Source: Ottowia massiliensis (GTDB lineage: Bacteria > Pseudomonadota > Gammaproteobacteria > Burkholderiales > Burkholderiaceae_C). Taken from it: 64,000 nucleotides of DNA. The number at the start of each line of letters is the position of its first letter. Position 1 is the first letter of the stretch. This document shows, piece by piece, positions 7,721 through 17,132 of this stretch. Location: NCBI RefSeq assembly GCF_900240305.1, contig NZ_LT964854.1:1426001-1490000 (forward strand). The letters run 5' to 3'. The notes under the pieces are model-generated. The model saw only the letters and a program-made list of their open reading frames with translations, searched no databases and had not been told where the DNA came from. Position numbers and translations under genes: made by a program.

Positions 7721-8527
7721 TTCAGCGGGCCATTGCGCCGCCAGACGCACCACTTCGCCAATCACCAGCAAGGCAGGCGGCTTGACGGCGTGGCGGCGCG
7801 CCGTTTCGGGCAGATCGGCGAGGGTGCTGAACCACACCTGCTGCTGCGGACAGGTCACGCGGTGAACGAGCGCCGCTGGCGTGGCGGCGGCAAGGCCGGC
7901 GGCCTGCAATTCGCGGGCAATGGCCTCCAGCCCCGTCACGCCCATGTAGATGGCCACGGTCTGCTGGGGCTGGGCCAGCGCGGGCCAGTTCAGCCGCACG
8001 CTGTGATCCTTGAGATGGCCGGTAACGAACACGCAGCTTTGCGCGAAGTCGCGGTGCGTGAGCGGAAAGCCCAGCGCGGCCGCTGCGCCCAGCGCGGTGG
8101 TGATGCCCGGCACCACTTCCACGCTGATGCCTAGCGGCAGCAGCGCCTGCATTTCTTCTCCGCCCCGGCCAAACACGAAGGGATCGCCCCCTTTCAGGCG
8201 CGCCACGCGCAGACCCGACAGGGCCTTGTCAGCCAGACACTGGCAAATGGCCTGCTGCGTCCAGGAGTGATGGCCGGGCCGCTTGCCCACGTTGATACGC
8301 TCTGCGCGCGGCGGCACGAAGTCAAGAATGGCGGGCGACACCAGGTTGTCGTGCAGCACCACGTCGGCCTGTTGCAGCCGCCGCAGCGCGCGCAAGGTGA
8401 GCAGCTCGGGGTCGCCCGGCCCCGCACCAATGAGCGCCACGCCACCCGGCGGCAGGGGGGCGCTGGCATGCAGGCGCAAAAGCAGATCGCCAGAAATGGC
8501 TGACCCGCCATCGTGGGAAATCATCAT
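7685..8527 (-). CDS. cobA: Uroporphyrinogen-III C-methyltransferase
   Basis: SUMT enzyme: methylates uroporphyrinogen III twice with S-adenosylmethionine to give precorrin-2, the branch point to sirohaem and cobalamin. It is 280 aa from ATG 8527 (MMISHDGG); a GTG at 8542 is an alternative and no good ribosome-binding site separates them. Family motifs are present: LIGAGPGDPELLTLRA, LKGGDPFVFGRGGEE and VVPGITTALGAAAALGFPLTHR. It is a stand-alone SUMT with no CysG dehydrogenase/chelatase domain. The last codons (HQKEEQIQRA) and the stop are supplied by the adjacent IE1 repeat read in reverse, so the natural C-terminus seems to have been replaced by the element. Confidence 0.92.
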   Translation of the reverse strand: MMISHDGGSAISGDLLLRLHASAPLPPGGVALIGAGPGDPELLTLRALRRLQQADVVLHDNLVSPAILDFVPPRAERINVGKRPGHHSWTQQAICQCLADKALSGLRVARLKGGDPFVFGRGGEEMQALLPLGISVEVVPGITTALGAAAALGFPLTHRDFAQSCVFVTGHLKDHSVRLNWPALAQPQQTVAIYMGVTGLEAIARELQAAGLAAATPAALVHRVTCPQQQVWFSTLADLPETARRHAVKPPALLVIGEVVRLAAQWPAEQHQKEEQIQRA

Positions 8528-8632
8528 TTTGTAACTTGACACAAGTCAATTTTGAAGACCGATCATCAGGCGGCGCGCGATGATATGCAAACTCTCCCCC
8601 TAGAATTTAAGCGCCCTTATTCCTTTTCCAGT

Positions 8633-9013
8633 ATGCAGACCTTGCGCACACTCACCCGCATGAACCGGCTGGCCCGGTTGGCGCTGGCGTGGTTTGCGCT
8701 GACGCTGGCGGTGGCGGGGCTTTCGCCCATCGTCCACCCCAAGCCCATGCAGCTGGTGTGCGCCGCCGATGGGGCGTATTTCGTTACTGAAAACGGCGAG
8801 AAATTTGGCGAAAGCCTGCATCACCACACACTGGATTGCGCCATGTGCCTGGCAGTCATGCTGCCCACGCCATTTGCGCACGTTTTCGAGCCCAGCCCCG
8901 TGCCCCAGGGGCAGCTCATTGCGCTGAAGCCAGCGCCACGGACCGCCGCTCTGGCGGGGCCGCCACTGCCTGCGCGGGGGCCTCCTGCAGGCGAGGCGTC
9001 CGTGGCGGGTTAG
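8633..9013 (+). CDS. DUF2946 family protein, probably metal-linked
   Basis: 126 aa from ATG 8633 (MQTLRTLTRMNRL). It has an N-terminal hydrophobic signal or anchor (LARLALAWFALTLAVAGLSPIV), then a conserved patch with a probable metal-binding cluster, LHHHTLDCAMCLAVMLP, which is the signature I associate with DUF2946. Such proteins are commonly found beside TonB-dependent receptors for copper or iron, and here one follows 168 nt downstream. A TAGAAT -10 hexamer lies at 8601-8606. The function is not established. The frame is open further upstream to 8552, but without a better start. Confidence 0.7.
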   Translation: MQTLRTLTRMNRLARLALAWFALTLAVAGLSPIVHPKPMQLVCAADGAYFVTENGEKFGESLHHHTLDCAMCLAVMLPTPFAHVFEPSPVPQGQLIALKPAPRTAALAGPPLPARGPPAGEASVAG

Positions 9014-9181
9014 CGCAGGCTTTCTATACGCCTGCCGCGCTTTCCGACCCCTGGCGCACAGGCGTATCTCTCTTTCGTTTCTGTGGATGCGCTCGCCCGC
9101 CCGGCCGCCTTGCAGCCAAGCACACATGGCCCGCCTTTCGAGGCCATTTTTTTGCCCTGCAACGCGTCTTTTCCTTTTTTC

Positions 9182-11404
9182 ATGTTCAACCTCTCTGTTT
9201 TTCGCCTCCACCCTGTGGCGATGGGTGCGGCTCTGGCGCTGCTGTGCGCGCCTGCCCTGGCCCAGTCCTCTGAAGATGCCCGCGCCCCGCGCGACGGCAA
9301 GAAATCCGAAGCCCAGGCCGCCCTGCCAGAAGTCGTCGTGGACGACTCCACGCAGGAGCAACCCGCCAAGGTCCTGCTTGATACGCCTTCCTACACCGGC
9401 AGCCGCCTGGGGCTGACGGCGCGGCAGACGCCTGCCGTCGTCACCGTGGTGGACCGCGCCAGCATTGAGGCGCGCGGCGCGCGCACCACGCAGGAAATGC
9501 TGCAAGGCGTTCCGGGCGTCACCGCCAGCGATTCGCCTGGCGCCATCCGCTCCAGCTACCGGGGCTTCACGGGCGCTTCCGTCAATCACCTCTTCAACGG
9601 CATCAACGTGCAATACAGCATTGCCGCCCGTCCGGTGGACAGCTGGATTTACGACCGCGCCGAAGCCATCGGTGGCGCTTCCAGCTTTCTGTATGGCGCG
9701 GGCGGCGTGGGCGGCACGGTGAACTACGTCACCAAAACCGCCGAGCGCACCCCCATCACCGAAGGCCGCCTGCGCCTGGGCAGCCACCGCCTGGGCGAAG
9801 CCAGCGTGGGCCTGAACCGCCGCATCGCAGGCGAGGGCGCGCGCCACGGCGACCACCACCTGCGGCTGGACGTGAACCACCGCCGCGCACACAGCCATGT
9901 GGAAGGCATGCAGTCGCGCGCCACGCAAATTGCCACTTCGCTGCTGAGCGACCTCACGCCCGCCCTCTCGCACCTGCTGGCGTATGAATACCAGACCGAG
10001 CACGTGGACCGCCCCTACTGGGGCACTCCGCTGCTCCAGCCCGTGGGCGCAGTGGGCCGCATTGACCGCTCCACGCGCTTCAAGAACTACAACAGCATCG
10101 ACGGCGTTTATGCCCAGCGCGTGCAGTGGCTGCGCTCCGTGACCGAATGGCAGGCCAGCAGCGCCTTCAGCCTGAAAAACACCTTCTATGCCTATGACGC
10201 GCGGCGCGACTACCGCAACGTGGAGGTCTATTCGTTCAACGACACCAACACCGCCGTGCGCCGCGTGGACGCCCTTTTGCAGCGCCATGAGCAGCGCGTG
10301 GTGGGCGACCGCATTGACGGCGTATGGAAAAGCGCCATCGCGGGCCGCGCCAGCGACTGGGCTTTTGGCCTGGACATCAGCCACAACCGCCAGACGCGCT
10401 ACCCGAAATACGACGATGACTACGTGAGCATCGTCGATCCCTGGAACTTCCAGACCGAGCGCTTCTTCACCATTCCGGGCCTCTCCCCCACGCTCGTGCC
10501 GCTGCGCACCAACCGCGTCAAAACCCTGGCGCTGTATGCCGAAAACCGCACTGCGCTCGTTGACGGCCTGCATCTCGTCACGGCCCTGCGGCATGAGCGC
10601 CTGCGGCTGCACCTGACCAACCACGGCCGCGTCACCGCCAGCAACCCTGCCACCCTCAGCCGCAACTACCACCCCACCACCGGGCGGCTGGGCCTGGTGT
10701 GGGACGCCTCGCCCGGCATGACCTTCTACGCGCAATACGCCACGGCCGCCGATCCGCCAGCAGGCATTCTCACCACTGCCTCCGCCGACGCCCTGCTCAA
10801 CTACACCGACCTCACCAAGGGCCGCCAGTTCGAGGCCGGCGCCAAGTTCAGCTTCTGGAACGGGCAAGGCGCGGCCACCCTCGCCGCCTACCACATCACG
10901 CGCAAAAACCTTGCCACGCAAGACCCCAACAACCGGCGGCTGACCCTACTCGTGGGCCAGCAGTCCTCGCGCGGCGTGGAAGCGGCCATCAGCCTGCGCC
11001 CCACGCCCAGGTGGCTGCTGGAAGGCAACATTGGCCATTCACGCGCCAAGTACGACAGCTTCTACATCAACGGCGTCTCCATGGCAGGCAAACGCCCCAC
11101 CAACTCGCCCGACACCATCGCCAACCTCTGGGTCACCTACGGCATCACCCCCGCGCTCAAAGCCAGCGCGGGCCTGCGCCACGTCAGCAAGATTTATGCC
11201 GATGCGGCCAACACCCTGCACTGGCCCGCCTACACCCTGCTTGACCTGGGCCTGAGCTGGCAGATGCGCCCCGGCGCCACGCTGGACTTTCGCGTGCGCA
11301 ACGCCACCGACAAGGTCTATGCCACCGAAATGGGTTCAGGCAAAAACATGGCCTACCTCGGCGCGCCCCGTGCGTTTGATCTGACGCTGCACCTGTCCTT
11401 CTGA
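9182..11404 (+). CDS. TonB-dependent outer-membrane receptor (siderophore/metal type)
   Basis: Energised outer-membrane transporter of the FhuA/FecA type. It is 740 aa from ATG 9182 (MFNLSVFRLHPVAMGAAL), with a signal peptide ending near ALAQ. An N-terminal plug follows (QTPAVVTVVDRASIEARGAR, EMLQGVPGVT, SFLYGAGGVGGTVNYVTK) and then a 22-strand-type barrel. The last residues (FDLTLHLSF) have the terminal aromatic needed for barrel assembly. It lies between the DUF2946 protein and a second, clearly paralogous receptor. The substrate cannot be told from sequence; context suggests iron-siderophore or copper. Upstream in-frame codons from 9083 add no signal sequence and are rejected. Confidence 0.9.
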   Translation: MFNLSVFRLHPVAMGAALALLCAPALAQSSEDARAPRDGKKSEAQAALPEVVVDDSTQEQPAKVLLDTPSYTGSRLGLTARQTPAVVTVVDRASIEARGARTTQEMLQGVPGVTASDSPGAIRSSYRGFTGASVNHLFNGINVQYSIAARPVDSWIYDRAEAIGGASSFLYGAGGVGGTVNYVTKTAERTPITEGRLRLGSHRLGEASVGLNRRIAGEGARHGDHHLRLDVNHRRAHSHVEGMQSRATQIATSLLSDLTPALSHLLAYEYQTEHVDRPYWGTPLLQPVGAVGRIDRSTRFKNYNSIDGVYAQRVQWLRSVTEWQASSAFSLKNTFYAYDARRDYRNVEVYSFNDTNTAVRRVDALLQRHEQRVVGDRIDGVWKSAIAGRASDWAFGLDISHNRQTRYPKYDDDYVSIVDPWNFQTERFFTIPGLSPTLVPLRTNRVKTLALYAENRTALVDGLHLVTALRHERLRLHLTNHGRVTASNPATLSRNYHPTTGRLGLVWDASPGMTFYAQYATAADPPAGILTTASADALLNYTDLTKGRQFEAGAKFSFWNGQGAATLAAYHITRKNLATQDPNNRRLTLLVGQQSSRGVEAAISLRPTPRWLLEGNIGHSRAKYDSFYINGVSMAGKRPTNSPDTIANLWVTYGITPALKASAGLRHVSKIYADAANTLHWPAYTLLDLGLSWQMRPGATLDFRVRNATDKVYATEMGSGKNMAYLGAPRAFDLTLHLSF

Positions 11405-11463
11405 CCCGGCCAAAGCGCCCAGGCGCGGGCGTTCATTCCGCTCGCGTCTTGCTCCGCCCTTTG

Positions 11464-11553
11464 GTTTTGCTCCTTTAATTGGAGCATGAGGTCCTGGTGG
11501 AAAGGGCGCGAGAGCCGTTTTTAACCCCGCCAAATCCGCTCCTTTTTCAATGA
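11464..11553 (+). repeat. IE1 dispersed element, copy C
   Basis: Left end TTTTGCTCCTTTAATTGGAG, core GCATGAGGTCCTGGTGGAAA, right end CAAATCCGCTCCTTTTTCAA. It separates the two TonB receptor genes. It is one of the more diverged copies and I could not find the central stem. Confidence 0.75.
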
Positions 11554-11587
11554 ACATGAGCGGCCTACGCGCCGCGAAGGAATTGCC

Positions 11588-13795
11588 ATGCGAGTTCACC
11601 CCGCCTCCTGCGTCCTGAGCGCCGCCCTGTTGGCGCTGCCTGCCGCCGCACAGAACCTTCCGCAAAAACACCCGCAGCGCCCTTTCTCAAATGCTTCTTC
11701 CTATGCCGAGGCCAGCCTGCCCGCCGTCACCGTTGCGGCCAGTGGTGTGGAGGATGGCGCAGACGATGGCGATGCCCTGGCCCGCCGCACCGTGCCGCTG
11801 GAATCGGCGGCGGCCACCGCCTCGCGGCTGGAGGCTCCCATCAAGGACATTCCCGCCAGCGTTGAAGTGCTGGGCCGGGCCGCCATGCAGTCGCGCGGCG
11901 ACCGCACCGTACTCGAAGCAGCCGAAAAGGCGGCGGGCCTGAGCGCCAGCCATTCCCCCGGTTCGCCCGGCTCCTTTTCGGCGCGCGGCTTCGCTGGCGG
12001 CGTGAGCTGGCTCTACAACGGCCTGCCTATTCCGGGCGGCACGGGCATGTCCAGCCGCCTGCTTGACACCGGCAACCTCGCCCGCATCGAAGTGCTGCGC
12101 GGCCCCTCTTCCGTGCTGCATGGGGCTTGGGGCACGGGCGCGGTGGTGAACCTCATCACGCGCGAAGCCAGCTTCGAGCGCCAGCGTCCGGAGCTGGATT
12201 ACAGCCTGGGCAGTCACCGCGCCCACCGCCTGCACTTAGGCGCGGGCGGCGCGCTCAAGGCGGACACGCTGGCCTGGCGGCTGGACTACGCGGGCGCTCA
12301 TGCCCACAGCCCCGTGCAGGCTGAGCGCACGGTCAAAAACCAGCTCAACGCCTCGCTGCTGGCCCGCTTCAGCGCCCGCCTGCGCCTGACGCTGGCACTG
12401 GATCACGCCAGCGACAACGCCCGCAACGTCTATTACGGCACGCCCCTGATCAATGGCCGCCTGGCCGGAGCGCTGCGCCACATCAACTACAACCAGCTTG
12501 AAGATGGCATCTTCAAGGCGCGCAACACTTGGCTGCGCGTCCACCTGCAATGGGACGCCGCCCCCGGCTGGCAAGTGGACGGGCGCCTCTACGCGCTCAA
12601 GGGCTTCAGCGACTGGCGCAATATCGAAAACTTCGCCTGGCTGGGCGGCGCCGCTCCGGCCAGCCAGCGCGTGCAGCGCTCTTCATGGGTGAATCTGGAC
12701 CACCACCGCGACCTCATCGGCGGTCGGCTTGACGTGCTGCGCCGCAACCAGATCGCGGGCCGCCCCAACCGCCTGCTGGCGGGCGTGGACCTCAGCCGCC
12801 TGCAATTTGCCTCCTGGCGCAACGATTTCGGCGGGCGCGATGAAGTCAGCGCCTGGCAGCCTCCCGTCACCCGCTTCGGCAGCGTGGGCCGCGCCAAGAC
12901 GCCCGCACGAGAAACCACCGTGCGCCAGGCCAGTCTTTATCTGGAAGACCTGCTGGAAATCACCCCGCAACTCAAGCTCATGACCGGTCTGCGGCACGAA
13001 CGCATTCAGGGCCGCTGGCTCTGGCTGGACCGCAGCGGCCACCCGCAGGCGCGCAAAACGCACCGCTACACCGCCTGGCGCGCAGGCGTGGTGTATGAGG
13101 CTGTGCCGGACCTGCACCTTTACGCATCGCTGTCCACTGCTGCCGAGCCGGGCGGCACCCTGCTGCTGGCCAACCCCCAGCAAAGCCAGCTGCGTCTGAC
13201 CACGGCCCGGCAAGCGGAAATAGGCGTCAAGCAATCGCTCTGGGAGGGCAGGGGCGAGTGGACGGTGGCGCTCTACGACATCCGCAAGCGCAACGTTTTC
13301 GTGCCTGACCCGCAGCGCCCCGCCGACCGCATCGCCATTGGCCAGCAGTCTTCGCGCGGACTGGAACTTACTGCCGCCTGGCGGCCCGCGGCACAGTGGC
13401 AGCTACAGGCCAACGCTGCCTGGGTGCGGGCGCGCTATGACGACTACCAAAGCGGCAACCCGCCCGTCTCCTACAACGGCCATCGCCCGCCCATGACGCC
13501 CGCCCTCGCCCTCAACCTTGGCCTAGGCTGGCGGCCCGCTCCCACCTGGCGGTTCGACGCCTGGCTGCGCCGCCTCTCGCGCGTGTACGTGAACGACGCC
13601 AACACCGCCACCTTGCCCGCCTACGCCACGCTTGATCTGTCAGCCGCCTGGCAAGCTAGCCCGCAGACCGAAATCACCTTTCGCGTGCGCAACGCCACCA
13701 ACGCCCTGTATGCCCACGCCGTGTACTACAGCGGAACACAGGCCATGCTGGCGCCGCCGCGCAGCTATGAAATCGGCGTGAAATGGCGTTTCTGA
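11588..13795 (+). CDS. TonB-dependent outer-membrane receptor, paralogue of the preceding gene
   Basis: 735 aa from ATG 11588 (MRVHPASCVLSAALLALPAAAQ), with a signal peptide cleaved after AAAQ. The plug has IKDIPASVEVLGRAAMQSRG and IEVLRGPSSVLHGAWGTGAVVNLIT; the barrel ends YEIGVKWRF. The C-terminal third aligns by eye with the upstream receptor (DANTATLPAYATLDLSAAW against AANTLHWPAYTLLDLGLSW; FRVRNATNALYA against FRVRNATDKVYA), so the pair arose by duplication. It is followed after 21 nt by the PepSY protein gene, probably in one transcript. Confidence 0.9.
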   Translation: MRVHPASCVLSAALLALPAAAQNLPQKHPQRPFSNASSYAEASLPAVTVAASGVEDGADDGDALARRTVPLESAAATASRLEAPIKDIPASVEVLGRAAMQSRGDRTVLEAAEKAAGLSASHSPGSPGSFSARGFAGGVSWLYNGLPIPGGTGMSSRLLDTGNLARIEVLRGPSSVLHGAWGTGAVVNLITREASFERQRPELDYSLGSHRAHRLHLGAGGALKADTLAWRLDYAGAHAHSPVQAERTVKNQLNASLLARFSARLRLTLALDHASDNARNVYYGTPLINGRLAGALRHINYNQLEDGIFKARNTWLRVHLQWDAAPGWQVDGRLYALKGFSDWRNIENFAWLGGAAPASQRVQRSSWVNLDHHRDLIGGRLDVLRRNQIAGRPNRLLAGVDLSRLQFASWRNDFGGRDEVSAWQPPVTRFGSVGRAKTPARETTVRQASLYLEDLLEITPQLKLMTGLRHERIQGRWLWLDRSGHPQARKTHRYTAWRAGVVYEAVPDLHLYASLSTAAEPGGTLLLANPQQSQLRLTTARQAEIGVKQSLWEGRGEWTVALYDIRKRNVFVPDPQRPADRIAIGQQSSRGLELTAAWRPAAQWQLQANAAWVRARYDDYQSGNPPVSYNGHRPPMTPALALNLGLGWRPAPTWRFDAWLRRLSRVYVNDANTATLPAYATLDLSAAWQASPQTEITFRVRNATNALYAHAVYYSGTQAMLAPPRSYEIGVKWRF

Positions 13796-13816
13796 ATAAC
13801 GTCTGCCAAGGCCCTC

Positions 13817-15448
13817 ATGAACTTTCACCCCAAACGCTGGCCGTTCCTTGTTCACCGCTGGCTGGGCATTGCCCTGAGCTGGCTGTTTGTGTGCTGGTTT
13901 GTCTCCGGCATGGTCATGATGTATGTGGGCCACCCCAAGCTCACCGAAGCCGAGCGGCTGGCGCACCTGCCGCCGCTGCAAGGGCAGGCCGGGCTGCTGG
14001 CGCCACAGCAGGCGCTGGAGGCGGCGGGCGTGCATCAGCCGCTGGCTGCGTTGCGGCTGGCCGTCAGCAGCGGCGCGCAGGCGGTGTATTTCGCCACGCC
14101 TGACACGGACGGCCGCATGGCGGGCCGCAGACCGCAGTCTGTGCTGCCCATCCTGATTGACGCGCACACCGGCCAGCGGCTGGATTCGCAGCCGTTCGAC
14201 GCCCGCCACGCCCTGGCCAGCGCCGCTGCGTGGGCGGCTGAAGGGGCCGCCGCCGAATCAACGCCAAAGCCGCAAGTGCCGCCCGCCGCCGTCTCCTATC
14301 TGGGCCTGGTGGAAGAAGATGCGCACACCCATTCCGCCGCGCTGGACGCGCACCGCCCGCTGCACCACGTGCAGCTGCATGACGCGGCGGGCACGCAGCT
14401 GTATGTCTCCAGCCGCACGGGCGAGGTCGTGCGCGACGCCACGCGCAGCGAGCGCGGCTGGAACTACCTGGGCTCCTGGCTGCATTGGCTCTACATGTTC
14501 CGGGGCGGTGCGTGGGATGCGTGGTGGGCGCTCATCATCGACACCCTGGCCGCGCTCGGCTGCGTGGCCGTCCTGACCGGCGCGGCGGTGGGCATCTGGC
14601 GCTGGCGCTTCGGGCAGCCCTACCGCACCGGCAGGCGCACGCCTTACCCGCAGCCCATGATGCGCTGGCACCACATCAGCGGCATGCTGTTCGCGCTGGC
14701 GGCCTGCGCCTGGGTTTTCAGCGGGCTGATGTCCATGAACCCGCTGGGCGTGTTCAGCAGCCAGGCCGAGCCGCTGCAAGTCAAGGCTCTGCAAGGCGGC
14801 CCCCTGCTGCCCGCCGGTGAATGGGCCGCGCCGCAGGCGCTGCTGGCGGCAGTTTCGTCTGCCGATTCCGGCGCGGCCCCCATCCGCGAACTGCGCTGGC
14901 AGCCCGCCCTGGGCCGCACGCTCGCGCTGGCCTTTGACAGCCAGCGGCCCGGCGCGCCCCGCGTGCTGGACGCGCGCGATGCCGCCCCGCTGGATCTGCC
15001 CGCCAGAGAAGTGCAGCAAGCCGCCGCCCGCCTGCTGCCCGCCCCCGTGGCCCAGGCGCAAATGCTCACGGCCTACGACTTCTACTACTACCCCCGCGCC
15101 GACCACACCATGACCGGCGGCCACGCCAACCGCCCGCTGCCCGTGCTGCGCCTGGTTTTTGACGACGAACACGCCAGCTGGGTTTACGTCGATCCCCGCA
15201 CGGCGCAAGTGCTGGAGCGCACCGACCGCGCCCGCCGCGCCAGCCGCTGGCTTTTTACCCTGCTGCACAGCTGGGACTGGCTGCCCCTGCTGGAGCGCCG
15301 CCCGTTGTGGGACGCCTTCATGCTGGCCCTGAGCCTGGGCGGCGCGGTCCTGAGCCTGACGGGCGTGGTCATCGGCGCGCGCCGCCTGGCGCTGAAAGCG
15401 CGGCAGGCGCGCGCCTTGAACGGCAAGGCGCGCAGGGCGGGCAGCTAA
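13817..15448 (+). CDS. PepSY-associated transmembrane protein
   Basis: 543 aa inner-membrane protein. A first helix lies near the N-terminus (WLGIALSWLFVCWFVSGMVMMYV), others at IIDTLAALGCVAVLTGAAVGIW, MLFALAACAWVFSGLMSM and the C-terminal FMLALSLGGAVLSLTGVVIGA, with large periplasmic loops containing PepSY-like segments (VLPILIDAHTGQRLD, WVYVDPRTAQVLERTDR). Proteins of this type accompany TonB receptors for siderophores or copper and are thought to help reduce or transfer the metal at the inner membrane. Here it follows the second receptor by 21 nt. The exact role is inferred from context only. Confidence 0.82.
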   Translation: MNFHPKRWPFLVHRWLGIALSWLFVCWFVSGMVMMYVGHPKLTEAERLAHLPPLQGQAGLLAPQQALEAAGVHQPLAALRLAVSSGAQAVYFATPDTDGRMAGRRPQSVLPILIDAHTGQRLDSQPFDARHALASAAAWAAEGAAAESTPKPQVPPAAVSYLGLVEEDAHTHSAALDAHRPLHHVQLHDAAGTQLYVSSRTGEVVRDATRSERGWNYLGSWLHWLYMFRGGAWDAWWALIIDTLAALGCVAVLTGAAVGIWRWRFGQPYRTGRRTPYPQPMMRWHHISGMLFALAACAWVFSGLMSMNPLGVFSSQAEPLQVKALQGGPLLPAGEWAAPQALLAAVSSADSGAAPIRELRWQPALGRTLALAFDSQRPGAPRVLDARDAAPLDLPAREVQQAAARLLPAPVAQAQMLTAYDFYYYPRADHTMTGGHANRPLPVLRLVFDDEHASWVYVDPRTAQVLERTDRARRASRWLFTLLHSWDWLPLLERRPLWDAFMLALSLGGAVLSLTGVVIGARRLALKARQARALNGKARRAGS

Positions 15449-15490
15449 TTGGAAACGGCGCTCCCAGGCGGTTTCTCGCCTGCCAGGCAT

Positions 15491-15582
15491 CACCAAAAAC
15501 AGGAGCAAATTCAAGAGGGTCAAAAATGCCTCTTGCGCAGTTTCCACTAGGACATCATGCTATGAATAGAAGAGCGAAATAG
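15491..15582 (-). repeat. IE1 dispersed element, copy D
   Basis: Reverse orientation. It carries CAAAAACAGGAGCAAATTCA, core CACTAGGACATCATGCTATG and GAATAGAAGAGCGAAATA. A perfect 7-bp stem CAAGAGG (15512-15518) / CCTCTTG (15529-15535) forms the middle. It lies between the convergent PepSY and MFS genes. Confidence 0.85.
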
Positions 15583-15605
15583 TGTCATACGGCCTGCTCC
15601 GCTTT

Positions 15606-15646
15606 GCTTCGCGCTCCTGTCTGGGCCAGGCCATGAACAGGTTCTC
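15606..15646. repeat. IE2 end fragment at the MFS gene stop
   Basis: Truncated copy ending in TGAACAGGTTC (15634-15644), with upstream similarity to the 36074-36235 element. The element end adjoins the MFS stop codon (15645-15647, read on the minus strand). Confidence 0.5.
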
Positions 15647-16853
15647 AGGCGCGCAGGCTTTCGCGCCGCGCCGTCCACAGGCAGGCCGCGAACATGCCCA
15701 GGCCGCCCAGCGCCAGCGCCGCGCCCACCCAGCTGGTGGAACGCCAGCCCCAGCCTGCCTCAATGGCCGCGCCGCCCAGCCACGCGCCCAGCGCGTTGGC
15801 CAGATTGAAAGCCGACTGATTCAGCGCCGAAGCCAGCGACTGCGCCTTGCCCGCCACATCCATCAGCCGCATCTGCGTGCCCACGCCCAGCGCGCCGATG
15901 GTGCCCACCAGAAACAGGCCTGCAGCCGCCGTCACCGGCCACAGCGCCGCCCAGTAAAACAGCGCCATCACGGCCAGCGCCCAGACCAGAACGCCTGCGA
16001 TCGAAGGCATCAGCCACCGGTCCGCCAGCCGCGCGCCTGCCAGATTGCCCGCCACCATGCCCATGCCAAACAGCGAAAGCGTCAGCGGCACCCAGGACTG
16101 CGGCATGTGGCTGACATGCAGCAGCGTCGGCTTGATGTAGCTGAACACCGCGAACAGCCCGCCAAAGCCAATGGCCGCCACGCCCAGCGTGAGCCACACC
16201 TGCGGCAGCCGCAGCGCCGAGAGTTCATCCAGCACGCTGCCTTGCGCCGGAGCGGACTGCGCGGGCACGTGGCGCTGGATCAGCCACGCAGCCGCCAGCG
16301 CATTGCAGCCCACCAGCGCGAAAGCGGCGCGCCAGCCGAAAAACTCGCCCGCCCAGGTGGCCAGCGGCACGCCAACCACGGTTGCCGCCGTCAGCCCCGT
16401 CATCACCAGCGCCACGGACGTGGCCCGCCGCCCCGGCGGCGCCAGCGCGGCCGCCACCAGAGCCGCCGCGCCAAAGTACGTGCCGTGCGGCAGCCCGGCC
16501 ACAAAGCGCAGCGCTATCAGGGACGGATACCCCGGCGCGAGCGCACTGGCGAAATTGCCCAGCGCGTACGCCAGCATCATCGCCACCAGCAGCCAGCGCC
16601 GCTGCCATTTGGCCGTCAGCACCGCCAGCACCGGCGCGCCCACCATCACGCCCGCCGCATACGCGCTGATGGCGCGCCCCGCCTGCGCAATGTTCACTTG
16701 CAGGCCCTTGGCCACCTCGGGCAGCAAACCCATGATGACGAACTCGCCCGTGCCGATGCCAAAGCCGCCCACGGCCATGGCCAGCATGGCTGCAACGGGA
16801 AAGCGCTCCGGACGCGCCAGTGGGGCCGCAGCCTCGCAAGAAGGTGAAGACAT
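15645..16853 (-). CDS. MFS transporter, AraJ/YdhP-like 12-helix efflux family
   Basis: 402 aa from ATG 16853 (MSSPSCEAAA); a start at 16910 is possible but would put 19 hydrophilic residues in front, and neither has a good ribosome-binding site. Twelve hydrophobic segments are apparent, starting VAAMLAMAVGGFGIGTGEFVIMG, with family motifs GLPHGTYFGAAALVAA and TAKWQRRWLLVAMM. These match the drug/arabinose-efflux branch of the major facilitator superfamily. Substrate unknown. It is divergent from fabD and not obviously linked to it. The stop codon adjoins an IE2 end fragment. Confidence 0.85.
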   Translation of the reverse strand: MSSPSCEAAAPLARPERFPVAAMLAMAVGGFGIGTGEFVIMGLLPEVAKGLQVNIAQAGRAISAYAAGVMVGAPVLAVLTAKWQRRWLLVAMMLAYALGNFASALAPGYPSLIALRFVAGLPHGTYFGAAALVAAALAPPGRRATSVALVMTGLTAATVVGVPLATWAGEFFGWRAAFALVGCNALAAAWLIQRHVPAQSAPAQGSVLDELSALRLPQVWLTLGVAAIGFGGLFAVFSYIKPTLLHVSHMPQSWVPLTLSLFGMGMVAGNLAGARLADRWLMPSIAGVLVWALAVMALFYWAALWPVTAAAGLFLVGTIGALGVGTQMRLMDVAGKAQSLASALNQSAFNLANALGAWLGGAAIEAGWGWRSTSWVGAALALGGLGMFAACLWTARRESLRA

Positions 16854-17132
16854 AGGAGAGAAAAAAAGACCGCGGATTGTGCCGCCCGGAGCCGGTTCGG
16901 GTTGCTGCAAAAAACATAGTGGCCCGCGCCCGTTTCACCAGGACTTGCGGGCGATTTGCCCCTTGCAGCCCAACCCGGCTCCCGGGTTTTGGCCCTTGAC
17001 GGGCAACTTGCAAGCAGGCCCCGAAAAATCCAGCGCGTTTCGAAGGCGGCGGGCGGATACCGCTGAAAATCGCGCTTGCAGGCCGCGCACAGGCCGTTCA
17101 CACACTTCAATATTGCAAAGGAAATACACGTC

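Noticed and set aside
8600..10921. 773-codon minus-strand frame opposite the first TonB receptor gene
   Set aside because: It mirrors a well-supported gene; long antisense frames are expected at this GC content. The same applies to the long frames opposite htpG, mrcA, uvrD and topB.
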